Source of the DNA: Bacteroidaceae bacterium
GTDB taxonomy: Bacteria > Bacteroidota > Bacteroidia > Bacteroidales > Bacteroidaceae
Length of the DNA: 64,000 bases
Direction of reading: 5' to 3'
NCBI GenBank assembly: GCA_900770655.1
Contig: CAAGLA010000031.1
Span: forward strand, 1 to 64,000
The position numbers and the translations under genes are program-made. Position 1 is the first letter of the stretch; each line of letters begins with the position of its first letter. The notes under the pieces were generated by a model. It ran no database searches. It saw nothing but the letters and a program-made list of their open reading frames with translations, and was not told the DNA's origin. This document shows positions 1 through 8,467 of this stretch, piece by piece.

Positions 1-112
1 TATACAACAGCCAAAATGAATATCAGTCACCGATAAAGGTTGCGGGTAAGTGAGTGCAATAATTTTGCATTGTAATCATAAAAATCCACACTTTTTTGCG
101 ACTGGGCACCAT

Positions 113-148
113 AAAAACAAAAAAAGAGTTCCATTACTGAAACTCTTC
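113..148 (-). terminator. Terminator downstream of tRNA-Cys
   Basis: Read on the minus strand, AAGAGTTTC and GGAACTCTT form a stem around a short AGTAAT loop, followed at once by a run of T with one G. It begins a few bases after the tRNA 3' end, which fits an intrinsic terminator for the tRNA transcript. Confidence 0.75.
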
Positions 149-151
149 CTG

Positions 152-223
152 AGGTACCTGGCGGATTCGAACCGCCGTACACGGTTTTGCAGACCGCTGA
201 CTAAGCCACTCATCCAAGGTACC
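152..223 (-). tRNA. tRNA-Cys (GCA)
   Basis: On the minus strand a 72-base cloverleaf can be drawn. The seven-base acceptor arms are GGTACCT and AGGTACC, followed by a T discriminator base as usual for cysteine tRNAs. The anticodon loop reads CTGCAAA, giving anticodon GCA (Cys). The T arm is GGCGG-TTCGAAT-CCGCC. CCA is not encoded. It stands alone, transcribed away from tilS, with its own terminator. Confidence 0.95.
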
Positions 224-349
224 GGCCTTTTAAGCGATGACAAAGGTAAGACATTTTTTGTGAAGAACAAACAAAGAGCACCATTTTTTGTCTTTTAAGG
301 CTGTTTTTAGATAAATATTAGGTAATTTAACCCATTATTCAGCGTTAAT

Positions 350-357
350 GTTCTATC
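350..357 (+). promoter_or_regulatory. Putative -7 promoter element of tilS
   Basis: TATCTTCG matches the Bacteroidota -7 consensus TAnnTTTG with one change. It lies inside the longest possible tilS reading frame, so the in-frame ATG at 348 would lie upstream of the transcript start. This supports the ATG at 375 as the real start. Confidence 0.5.
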
Positions 358-374
358 TTCGTGGCATAAACGGT

Positions 375-1688
375 ATGATACACAAGGTTGAAAAGTTCAT
401 TGCAAAGCACGCTCTTATAACCAACAGGGGAAAGGTGCTTGTTGCGCTGAGTGGCGGAGCCGACTCGGTGGCGCTTCTCATTGCCTTGCGCAAGCTGGGC
501 TACAGCTGCGAGGCCGTGCATTGTAATTTTCACTTGCGTGGTGAAGAGAGTAACCGCGACGAGCAATTTGTAAAAGAGCTTTGCGAACGGCTCGGCACCA
601 AACTGCACATTACACATTTCAACACCGCGGAGTATGCCCGCCGGCAGGCTGTTTCAATAGAAATGGCTGCACGCGAACTGCGCTACAGGGCTTTTGAGGA
701 GCTTAGAGCGAAGAGCGGTGCCGAAGCGATAGCTGTTGCCCACCACCGCGACGATTCGGCAGAGACGCTGCTGCTGAACCTTATACGCGGCACGGGAATA
801 CGTGGCCTGCACGGGATTCAGCCCCGCAACGGATACATTGTGCGCCCGCTGCTTTGTGTGAGCCGTGCCGAAATTCTAGACTACCTTAAATGGCGTGGCG
901 AGAGCTTTGTAACAGACAGCACGAACCTCACCAGCGACTACACCCGTAACAAAATAAGGCTCGAGGTTATTCCTAAACTGAGCGAGATAAACACCTCTAT
1001 TCTCGAAAGCCTTGCAGCAACCGCAACAAGGATTAGCGAAGCCGAAAAGCTATACAGCAAGGCTGTTGAAGAGGCCATAGAGAGGGTAAAGAGGGATAAC
1101 ATAATAGATATAGGGCTTTTACAAAAAGAGGTTTCACCTGCGACTATACTGTTCGAGATTCTATCGCCGCTTGGTTTCAACAGCACACAGGTAGCAAATA
1201 TATACGAGAGCACCGCAAGCGAGGGCACGCGCAAGGTGCAGGGCAATGAATGGGCCGTTATAAAAGAGCGTGACCGGCTTGTCATAGCACCAAACAACGA
1301 GGTGTGCAGCTTTAAAGAATGTATTGCCACAGAAGGCACTACGGAAACCCCTTACGGCACTCTGCACTTTACAAAAAAGATGTTCGACGGCAATATCCCG
1401 CGCGAAAAACATTTTGCCTGCATAGATGCTCTAAAGGTGAAACAGCCGCTTAAGGTGCGCAGCACCGTTGCCGGCGACAGGTTCACGCCATTCGGTATGC
1501 GCGGCTCAAAGCTTGTCAGCGACTACCTCACCGACCGCAAAAGAAGTATTTTGGAGAAACAGCGGCAGCTGGTTGTAACCGATGCCACCGGCTCCATAGT
1601 GTGGCTTGTAGGTGAAAGACCTGCTGCGCAGTTCTGTATTGGCAAGAAAACTAAAGAATGTCTTGTTCTTTTGTGGGATAAAAAGTAG
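375..1688 (+). CDS. tilS: tRNA(Ile)-lysidine synthetase
   Basis: This cytoplasmic ATP-dependent enzyme converts C34 of the CAU-anticodon tRNA-Ile to lysidine so that it reads AUA codons. The protein is 437 residues from the chosen start. The PP-loop ATP pyrophosphatase motif SGGADS is at residues 26-31, followed by the conserved HCNFHLRG and AHHRDDSAET segments that contact ATP and tRNA. The C-terminal third carries the small TilS substrate-binding region (VRSTVAGDRFTPFGM). An in-frame ATG at 348 is rejected because a -7 promoter element lies between the two starts. The gene converges with the Sel1 gene, with only 23 bases between the stops. Length and motifs are normal for Bacteroidota TilS. 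Confidence 0.95.
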   Translation: MIHKVEKFIAKHALITNRGKVLVALSGGADSVALLIALRKLGYSCEAVHCNFHLRGEESNRDEQFVKELCERLGTKLHITHFNTAEYARRQAVSIEMAARELRYRAFEELRAKSGAEAIAVAHHRDDSAETLLLNLIRGTGIRGLHGIQPRNGYIVRPLLCVSRAEILDYLKWRGESFVTDSTNLTSDYTRNKIRLEVIPKLSEINTSILESLAATATRISEAEKLYSKAVEEAIERVKRDNIIDIGLLQKEVSPATILFEILSPLGFNSTQVANIYESTASEGTRKVQGNEWAVIKERDRLVIAPNNEVCSFKECIATEGTTETPYGTLHFTKKMFDGNIPREKHFACIDALKVKQPLKVRSTVAGDRFTPFGMRGSKLVSDYLTDRKRSILEKQRQLVVTDATGSIVWLVGERPAAQFCIGKKTKECLVLLWDKK

Positions 1689-1711
1689 CAGAAAGGAGTT
1701 GCAGAAGCACC

Positions 1712-3349
1712 CTAATCCATTGCATCGAGAGCTTCCGAGGCGGCCTTGTACCCCTGTTCGGCAGCAAGGCGGAACCAACCGGCAGCCTCTTCCTTGTTCA
1801 CCGGAACGCCTTGACCATTATAGTAGCATATACCCAAGTCGTACTGCGCCAGAGCTTCGCCCTGTTCGGCAGCCATAAGATACCACCTCACAGCCTCTTC
1901 AAAATTCTGCTCCACACCTATTCCCTTGTAGTACATTACTCCAAGATTATACTGGGCCTGAGCATTGCCCTTCTCGCCGGCTCTTATGTAACAGCGCAGT
2001 GCTGTCAGGTAATTCTGCTCAACGCCGGCACCCCGGTAGTAACAGTTGCCAAGATTAAGAAAGGCATCTGTGCAGCCTAAATCGGCTGCCTGAGTGAAGT
2101 AGCCGGCTGCAACGGAATCGTTTTTTGAGACTATTACACCTTCGCTGTACAATGTACCGATAACATTGTATGCCGGCGCATAACCATTGTCTGCGGCCTT
2201 GTTATACCACATAAAGGCAAGAATATCGTCATTGTCGACACCTGAGCCCCAGAAATAACATTCGGCAAGGCAGAACTGCGCTTCGGCATTGCCCTGTTCG
2301 GCAGCCTTTTCGTACCAGCGTGCGGCACGGTTGAGGTTTGTGTTCACTCCGTCGCCATAGTAGTAACAGGCCGCAAGGTTCAGCTGGGCTTCGGCATCGC
2401 CCTGCTCGGCAGCTTTTTCGTACCAGTGAACGGCACGGCTGTGGTCCTCGTCTACTCCTTTGCCTTCGTAATAGCACCCTGCAAGCAGATATTGTGCATC
2501 GACATTTCCCTGAACAGCAGCCTTTTCATACCATTCGGCAGCGGTGCTGTAGTTCTGTGTACAGCCATTGCCGGTATAGTAACATTCACCAAGCCTGTAC
2601 TGGGCCGGAGCATAGCCCTGAGATGCTGAACGGCGATACCACTCCACGGCTCTTGCGGCATTGGGCGCCACGCCATTGCCCTGTTCATAGCAAAGCCCCA
2701 TATTGTACTGCGCAACATCGAGCCCCTGCGCAGCAGCCTTCGAGAACCAGTATATAGCCTCAACAGTGTCCTTCACCACATAGTAGCCGTCGCGGTAATA
2801 CTCGCCAAGCTCGTTCTGTGCCCTTGCATAGCCTTTGGTAGCAGTCTCGTAAATGAGTTCCAAGCCTCTGTCTATATTTTCCACTGTCCCTTCACCCAAA
2901 AGATGGCACATACCAAGATTAAATGTAGCCACTGTATTGCCCTGCCCGGCCGACAGTGTATACCAACGGAAGGCCTCTTCGAAATTCTGCCTCACGCCGT
3001 AGGCATTGAAATAACAGTTACCCAAATTACACTGGGCAATAGCGTTACCCTGCATAGCAGCTTTCTTGTACCAGCGGAAGGCCTCGTCGAGCTCCTTGTC
3101 TACGCCTATGCCCTCCATATAACAGGCTCCAAGATTACACTGCGCATTTGAGTTGCCATCTTGGGCAGCTCTTTTCCAGCAACGCACAGCACTTCCATAA
3201 TCACCTTCCCTGTATGCCGTCAATCCTCTTTCATACTCTTCTACCGCGGGCTCTATGCGAACAACAGCAGTATCGCCCGCCACATCAAGCGAAAGAACAG
3301 GAGCTGTATATACAAGCAACAGCAGCAACAGGTAAAGAGTCTTTTTCAC
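1712..3349 (-). CDS. Secreted Sel1-repeat protein
   Basis: The 545-residue protein starts with a signal peptide (KKTLYLLLLLLVYTAPVLS) and is otherwise almost entirely Sel1-like repeats. I count thirteen units of about 36 residues with the pattern AQYNLGxCYxxGxGV followed by an AxxWYxKAAEQG helix. Such alpha/alpha solenoids are protein-protein interaction scaffolds, likely periplasmic here. No catalytic motif is visible. The repeats are highly regular at the protein level. The gene lies 99 bases downstream of the TPR/trypsin-like gene and has its own promoter (TAAATTTG at 3381-3388), so it may be transcribed alone as well as from the upstream operon. The partner is unknown. Confidence 0.85.
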   Translation of the reverse strand: MKKTLYLLLLLLVYTAPVLSLDVAGDTAVVRIEPAVEEYERGLTAYREGDYGSAVRCWKRAAQDGNSNAQCNLGACYMEGIGVDKELDEAFRWYKKAAMQGNAIAQCNLGNCYFNAYGVRQNFEEAFRWYTLSAGQGNTVATFNLGMCHLLGEGTVENIDRGLELIYETATKGYARAQNELGEYYRDGYYVVKDTVEAIYWFSKAAAQGLDVAQYNMGLCYEQGNGVAPNAARAVEWYRRSASQGYAPAQYRLGECYYTGNGCTQNYSTAAEWYEKAAVQGNVDAQYLLAGCYYEGKGVDEDHSRAVHWYEKAAEQGDAEAQLNLAACYYYGDGVNTNLNRAARWYEKAAEQGNAEAQFCLAECYFWGSGVDNDDILAFMWYNKAADNGYAPAYNVIGTLYSEGVIVSKNDSVAAGYFTQAADLGCTDAFLNLGNCYYRGAGVEQNYLTALRCYIRAGEKGNAQAQYNLGVMYYKGIGVEQNFEEAVRWYLMAAEQGEALAQYDLGICYYNGQGVPVNKEEAAGWFRLAAEQGYKAASEALDAMD

Positions 3350-3380
3350 AGCAGCAGTGTTTTTAAGTTATACTATACAG

Positions 3381-3388
3381 CAAATTTA
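3381..3388 (-). promoter_or_regulatory. Putative -7 promoter element of the Sel1 gene
   Basis: TAAATTTGC on the minus strand matches the Bacteroidota -7 consensus and lies about 32 bases before the ATG. A weak hairpin (CCTA-TGCTTTTG-TAGG, then CTTTTTA) precedes it, which may partly terminate the upstream operon. Confidence 0.5.
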
Positions 3389-3448
3389 CAGTTAGGCAAT
3401 AACGGGTAAAACATAAAAAGCCTACAAAAGCATAGGAAAAACCATATC

Positions 3449-5131
3449 TTATTCAGCATCGATAGTGCGAAGCAGCTCTTCGGCCTCGCTATAACCGAGC
3501 GACAGGGCTTTTTGGAGATTCTCTTTTGCCTTCTCCACATTTTCGGCCTGAAGATAGAGACGGCCCAACATATAATATATGGAAGGCTCCTCGCCTACAA
3601 TCTCCTTTGCCGTTTCAAGCGAGGAGATTCCTTCGTCGGGCATCTTCACACGGTAACAGATAAGGGCCTTCTCTATGTAGTACATAAGATTCTGCGGGTC
3701 GAGGTATATTGCGGTGTCAATATCGTCGAGAGCCTGCTGGAACATTCTTGCCTTCAGTTCGGCCTGCTCACGCATATAGTAGAACGAAGCGTTGAGTGAA
3801 CCTTGCATAATTTGTCCGTACTTGTTGTAGTCGAACACCGCCGCACGGTAATTGCCGGCTGTCATATTCACAATGGCACGTGTAAGCAGATAGGGCGCCG
3901 AAGCTGCAAGCGTATCGGCACCGAAATAACATACGGCGCTGTCGAGCAATGCTATTGAACGGTCGTAGTTCTCGAGCATATTCTGGCACTGTGCCGCGCG
4001 CGCAAATATATCGGGGCTGCGCAACGGTGTTGCCGTCAACGCTTCGTAACAATCCGATGCAGCAGTATAGTTGCCCTGCGAATAGAGCATATCGGCCTTG
4101 TAGTTGACATACAACGGCTGGTTATCGGCCTCTATTGCCTTGTCGAGCGCTGCCATTGCATTGCTGTACGACAGCAGCGGACTCGATAGCGTATCGCCGC
4201 TCTGTACTATGGAGTTTATAACTTTAGCCTTGTTGAAATATATTTCGCCCTTGTTATCGGTAAACGACAGTGCGCGCTCCCAAGAGGCTGTTGCAAGGTC
4301 CAAATCGCGCATAAACACAGCCTGAAACTCGGCACGCGAGAGGTAGCCTTCGTAGCTTTCGGGGTAAAGGGATATGAAGTCCTCTATGGCACCACGGTAC
4401 GACGCGCTGTCACCGGCAATGGTTTGCATATACATACAAGACATTGCAGCCTCTTTTGTTGCGGGCATTGCGGTACGTATTCTCATTCCGGGATAGTAAC
4501 CGCGGCCATAGTTCAACGAACCGGGAGCAAGGCCGGAAGCGAAAGATGCCGACACAGCATAGCTATGTATGGTATCGCGTCTCGACACAGGCTGCATAAT
4601 ACCTACAAGCTCACCTTCGACGTTCACCACAGGCAGCGAAAGATACTGTTGCTGCATTGGGAAAGAGAAGGTATAGTAGCCGCAGGAATATATTGAATCT
4701 ACAGCATCAACTGTCAAAGGTGTTATTACACCGTTCTTCTTTGTACCGTAGGACAACATATAGAGTTCTTCACCCGCTGCAACCCCCTGCCCTGCTATGG
4801 GAAGGGATTTTATCTTGCGGTCCCACGCTACGCGTACCTTTACGCAATCGAACATCTCGTTCACACCCAGTATGCGCTCCACAGGACGCACTTTACCGGC
4901 CGGGTCTATTGTCACAGCACTGTCTACCCCCAAAAAGAGCGAGCGGGAAGCAAGCAGTTCGCCGTTCTCGCCTAAAAAGACGCCTGTACCGTTTCCTTTC
5001 AGTTCGCCGTTGCTGAATGTGAGTATTGTCGCAACAGCCTGACGTGCATTGGAGACATCTTTTGCCACGCGCTGTGCCTGAACTGCGACAACCGCGAGCA
5101 ACAGCGCAAAAAACATAATGGTTTTCTTCAT
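3449..5131 (-). CDS. Secreted TPR protein with degenerate trypsin-like domain
   Basis: The 560-residue protein has an N-terminal signal peptide ending near AVQAQ (residue 20). Residues about 28-183 have the pattern of an S1 trypsin/DegP-like beta-barrel: GTGVFLGENGELL, then FDCVKVRV, then a PVVNVEGELVGI segment. The catalytic His position (usually TNxHV) reads ASRSLF, and the nucleophile motif GNSGSP is replaced by QYLSLP, so only the Asp remains. The domain is probably a non-catalytic binding fold. From about residue 210 to the end it is TPR-like helix pairs. It starts 3 bases after the rlmB stop and belongs to the dnaN-recN operon. It is probably a periplasmic scaffold; substrate or partner unknown. 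Confidence 0.8.
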   Translation of the reverse strand: MKKTIMFFALLLAVVAVQAQRVAKDVSNARQAVATILTFSNGELKGNGTGVFLGENGELLASRSLFLGVDSAVTIDPAGKVRPVERILGVNEMFDCVKVRVAWDRKIKSLPIAGQGVAAGEELYMLSYGTKKNGVITPLTVDAVDSIYSCGYYTFSFPMQQQYLSLPVVNVEGELVGIMQPVSRRDTIHSYAVSASFASGLAPGSLNYGRGYYPGMRIRTAMPATKEAAMSCMYMQTIAGDSASYRGAIEDFISLYPESYEGYLSRAEFQAVFMRDLDLATASWERALSFTDNKGEIYFNKAKVINSIVQSGDTLSSPLLSYSNAMAALDKAIEADNQPLYVNYKADMLYSQGNYTAASDCYEALTATPLRSPDIFARAAQCQNMLENYDRSIALLDSAVCYFGADTLAASAPYLLTRAIVNMTAGNYRAAVFDYNKYGQIMQGSLNASFYYMREQAELKARMFQQALDDIDTAIYLDPQNLMYYIEKALICYRVKMPDEGISSLETAKEIVGEEPSIYYMLGRLYLQAENVEKAKENLQKALSLGYSEAEELLRTIDAE

Positions 5132-5134
5132 CTT

Positions 5135-5881
5135 TTATTCATTTGGATGACGCTGACGCACAGCCTCATATAGTATTACACCTGTTGCCACCGACACATT
5201 CAAAGACTCAATATTGCCGAACTGCGGAATAGAGACCCAATCGTCGCACAATGCGAGATGTTCGTGGGGTATTCCTGTATCCTCGGCACCCATAACAACA
5301 CATACCGGGCCGGTAAAATCGGCTGCAGTATAGTTCATCCGGCCCTTTTCTGTGGCACATACCACACGTATACCCGATGCCTTAAGGTACTTTAGAGTTT
5401 CGGTAATGTTCTTTTCGCGACACACGGGAAGCGTGTGCAACGCTCCGGCCGAAGTCTTTACTGCGTCGGCATTTACAGTTACGCTGTTGTGCGATGGGAT
5501 TATTATTGAATCGACACCGGCACAGTCGCAGGTACGTGCAATGGAGCCGAAATTACGCACATCGGTAATGCCGTCGAGCAGAACCAAGAAAGGGGTTTTC
5601 CCCTCTTCGTAGAGTGTAGGCACAAGATTGTCGACACTTGCATACTCAACTGCCGATATATATGCGATTACGCCCTGATGATTCTTGCGAGTTATGCGGT
5701 TAAGTTTCTCAACCGGAACACGCAATACAGGGATTGTACGCCCTTTCAGGGCTGCAAAAAGCTCACGCGAAAGTTCGCTCTGTATATCTCGTTTTACAAG
5801 TATCTTGTCTACCTCTTTTCCTGCGTCGAGAGCCTCAAGAACGGCGCGCACGCCGAATATCATTTCATTTGTGTTTACCAT
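5135..5881 (-). CDS. rlmB: 23S rRNA 2'-O-methyltransferase, TrmH/SpoU family
   Basis: The 248-residue protein is an SPOUT-class RNA ribose methyltransferase. Residues about 8-80 form the substrate-binding L30e-like domain (GVRAVLEAL, ILVKRDI). The rest is the knotted SAM-binding domain with motif 1 NFGSIARTCDCAGVDSII, motif 2 VCVVMGAEDTGIP and motif 3 IPQFGNIESLNVSVATGVILYE. The RlmB subgroup is the best match, which in E. coli modifies G2251 of 23S rRNA. The exact target here is inferred. It lies 6 bases downstream of recN in the same operon and 3 bases upstream of the TPR gene. Confidence 0.88.
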   Translation of the reverse strand: MVNTNEMIFGVRAVLEALDAGKEVDKILVKRDIQSELSRELFAALKGRTIPVLRVPVEKLNRITRKNHQGVIAYISAVEYASVDNLVPTLYEEGKTPFLVLLDGITDVRNFGSIARTCDCAGVDSIIIPSHNSVTVNADAVKTSAGALHTLPVCREKNITETLKYLKASGIRVVCATEKGRMNYTAADFTGPVCVVMGAEDTGIPHEHLALCDDWVSIPQFGNIESLNVSVATGVILYEAVRQRHPNE

Positions 5882-5887
5882 ATATTT

Positions 5888-7552
5888 TTAAGATTGCGAC
5901 AAGAGCTGTGAAGCATTTTCAATAGCAGCATCGTTGAGCACCTCCCCGCTCATCATCTGTGCTATTTCGCGTACACGCTCTTCTTGTCCTAATTTTATAA
6001 TCTCTGTTACTGTACCTGTTGCTGTCTCCTCTTTGTAGACCTTGTAGTGCAATGTTCCCAGCGCTGCCACCTGCGGCAAGTGTGTTATGCTGAGCACCTG
6101 ACGGTTGTTGCCGCCCATCTGCTGCATAAGTCGGCCCATACGCTCGGCAATGATACCCGAAACACCGGTGTCCACTTCGTCGAATATCAATGTCGGCTGC
6201 TTTCCGCCTGCAGCAACCAATGATTTGAGCGCAAGCATAACACGCGCCATTTCACCGCCCGATGCAACATCGCTAAGCGGCTGCAGCACACTGCTGCTGT
6301 TTGCCGAAAAATAGAATGTCACAATATCGCGCCCAAGCGGGGTGAAGTCTGCGGGAGCCTTAAAGTCTACTTCGAAACGTATCATTGGCATACCAAGATT
6401 CACAAGAATTGCAACAATATCGTTCTGCAGAGCTACTGCGCTCTCCTTGCGACAAGCCGTTAGTTCTGCAGCCATAGCTTCGAGCTGCTCACGGCAAGCT
6501 GCAAGCCGGCGCTCAACCGATAGAATCTCGTCGTCGCCACAGGATATCTTGTCGAGTCTCTGTTCAAAATCCTTTTCAAGAGCAATTAGCTCGCCAAGAC
6601 TCGAAAGACGGTGTTTCTTCTGCAGGCCGTAGAGCAATGCAAGGCGGTTGCCCACCCATTCAAGACGGTCAGGGGCAAACTGCACACTGCCGGCACGTTG
6701 CTGCAGCTCTTCGCAACAGTCCTTCAATTCTATATAACAGCTTTCGAGACGGCCTGCAAGTTCGTCAGCCGCCGCATAATGCCCCGACACTCTGGAGAGA
6801 ACATTCGATGCCTCGCGCACAGCACGCAAGAGGCTACGTTCATCGTCGCCGTCAATGGCATTGCAGGCCCCATAGAGAGCAGCCTGTATATCTTCGGCGT
6901 TGGACAAAAGCTGCTCTTCCTGCTCCAGTTCCTCTATTTCGCCATCCTTAAGTGCAGCGGCTTTAAGTTCTTCCAACTGAAATCGCAGCCACTCCTCGTC
7001 GCGACGGCTCATTTCAAGTTCCTCTTTCAGCCTTGCCAATTCGCGCTGAAGAGACTGATAGCTGCTGAATATATCCTTGTATGCCTCTATCTTCTCCTTG
7101 TTTCCGGACAAGATATCGAGAACACCAAGCTGGTAGTTCTTGTCTCCAAGCAACAGATTCTGGTGCTGGGAGTGGATATCGACAAGGTGTATTCCTATCT
7201 CCTTCAACTGCGCCACCGACACGGGGGTGTCGTTAATGAAAGCTCTGCTACGCCCCGAGACAGCGACCTCGCGGCGTATTATGCATTCAGTATCGTAGTC
7301 GAGGTCGTTTTCATTGAAAAAACCCTCCAGATTAAAACCCGAAATATCGAAACATCCTTCTACGATACAACGGTCGGCACCTTCGCGCACCGCCTTTGCA
7401 TCGGAACGCTGGCCCAAAAGCATAGAGAGAGCACCCAAAAATACCGATTTTCCGTGACCGGTCTCACCGGTAATAACAGAAAAGCCGTTCGAGAAATCAA
7501 TCTCTACGTGCTCTATAAGTGCAAAATTGCGTATTGTTATTTTTTTAAGCAT
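5888..7552 (-). CDS. recN: DNA repair ATPase RecN
   Basis: RecN is an SMC-like ATPase that acts at double-strand breaks. The 554-residue protein opens with the SMC-type head MLKKITIRNFALIEHVEIDF, with Walker A GETGHGKSVFL near residue 35, then the VDIHSQHQ and coiled-coil region (about residues 150-350, rich in E, L, K and R), and the C-terminal head with signature VASGGEMARVMLALK and Walker B TLIFDEVDTGVSG. Length and architecture are normal. The start lies 6 bases after the coaBC-DUF4835 stop, and it is co-transcribed with dnaN and rlmB. Confidence 0.95.
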   Translation of the reverse strand: MLKKITIRNFALIEHVEIDFSNGFSVITGETGHGKSVFLGALSMLLGQRSDAKAVREGADRCIVEGCFDISGFNLEGFFNENDLDYDTECIIRREVAVSGRSRAFINDTPVSVAQLKEIGIHLVDIHSQHQNLLLGDKNYQLGVLDILSGNKEKIEAYKDIFSSYQSLQRELARLKEELEMSRRDEEWLRFQLEELKAAALKDGEIEELEQEEQLLSNAEDIQAALYGACNAIDGDDERSLLRAVREASNVLSRVSGHYAAADELAGRLESCYIELKDCCEELQQRAGSVQFAPDRLEWVGNRLALLYGLQKKHRLSSLGELIALEKDFEQRLDKISCGDDEILSVERRLAACREQLEAMAAELTACRKESAVALQNDIVAILVNLGMPMIRFEVDFKAPADFTPLGRDIVTFYFSANSSSVLQPLSDVASGGEMARVMLALKSLVAAGGKQPTLIFDEVDTGVSGIIAERMGRLMQQMGGNNRQVLSITHLPQVAALGTLHYKVYKEETATGTVTEIIKLGQEERVREIAQMMSGEVLNDAAIENASQLLSQS

Positions 7553-7558
7553 TCAGCC

Positions 7559-8467
7559 TCAGTTATTGTTACGGGTTATCTTTTCCCACTCCGACGATAG
7601 CGACGGGTTTATATTGGAGAGTGTCTCCACTACAGAACGCTTCTCTTCGGGAGTGCATTTGGAATATATATTTACTATCTCGTCTACTTTGTATTCTGTA
7701 AAGAGCTTTGTAAAGTAGGCAAGCGGGCGGTCCTCATAGGCCTTTTTCAAAAGAGCGATGCCCTCTGTTATCTCCTTGCGGCCGTTGTCGGCATTGCGGA
7801 ACATTGTGTCGAGCCCCAGACGATGATACCTATACATCATTTTCCTCACAGGCTCCATAGCTCCGTTCATATAATCGTCTATTATTGCATAACGGTTATT
7901 AGTGCTGCTTCCGGCTCTCCAGCCGGCATCGCCCAAATTCTGTGCATTACCGGCTATTGTCAACGCCTTGTTAAGGAATTCACTGCCACCAAACTCGCCC
8001 ATTGAATCCAAGTCCATTCCTATGATGATGTATGCATAATAGGCTACGACAGCTGTGAGATTGTTCTCGAGGTTATCTTCAATAAATTCCAGACGGTCGT
8101 ATGGCTGATAATTGAATTTTATGCTTTTGTCCTCGTATTTGAAGAGGGTAGAGCGATAGGTAGAACCGAACACCGGGCGAGTTGCCTGAACCATCAACGA
8201 ACAGTCGAAGGAGCCGTCGTCCGAGTAGGAATTCACCACAAAAGAGAAGTTGCATATTATACGCTCCTGCTCTTCGTATCTGTTCGATGTCCACTTGCGG
8301 TTGTTTATGAACTCTTCGAGAGAAGCCTGCAGCTGGTCAAAGACTTCGGTATTGGTACCCTGCACGCGTGAAGCGTTGAGAGTTACCGTCGCGTTGAGTT
8401 CCTCGCCTTCGGCACTTGCCGACAGCGGCAACAGCAACACCATAAACAGCAACAGCAGTTTCGACAT
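7559..8467 (-). CDS. Possible internal start: DUF4835 family secreted protein
   Basis: This is an alternative reading of the 3' part of the coaBC frame. An ATG at 8467 is followed by SKLLLLFMVLLLPLSASAEGE, a typical Sec signal peptide, giving a 302-residue precursor of normal length for the family. The mature part (FNYQPYDRLEFIEDNLENNL, the YYAYIIIGMDLDS segment) matches DUF4835 as found next to coaBC and recN in other Bacteroidota. A purine-rich AAGGATG lies about 30 bases upstream, which is too far for a normal ribosome binding site, but this phylum depends little on Shine-Dalgarno pairing. Whether it is made separately cannot be decided from sequence. Confidence 0.5.
   Translation of the reverse strand: MSKLLLLFMVLLLPLSASAEGEELNATVTLNASRVQGTNTEVFDQLQASLEEFINNRKWTSNRYEEQERIICNFSFVVNSYSDDGSFDCSLMVQATRPVFGSTYRSTLFKYEDKSIKFNYQPYDRLEFIEDNLENNLTAVVAYYAYIIIGMDLDSMGEFGGSEFLNKALTIAGNAQNLGDAGWRAGSSTNNRYAIIDDYMNGAMEPVRKMMYRYHRLGLDTMFRNADNGRKEITEGIALLKKAYEDRPLAYFTKLFTEYKVDEIVNIYSKCTPEEKRSVVETLSNINPSLSSEWEKITRNNN

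Noticed and set aside
50..298. Open reading frames of 64-82 codons on both strands across the tRNA-Cys
   Set aside because: They overlap a clear tRNA gene and its terminator and have no recognisable protein character.
348..374. Nine-codon N-terminal extension of tilS from an ATG at 348
   Set aside because: A -7 promoter element lies at 350-357, so the extension would lie upstream of the transcript start.
6611..7600. 329-codon open frame on the plus strand
   Set aside because: It is antisense to recN, which has full SMC-type motifs. The antisense protein is Cys/Tyr/Val-rich without any domain.
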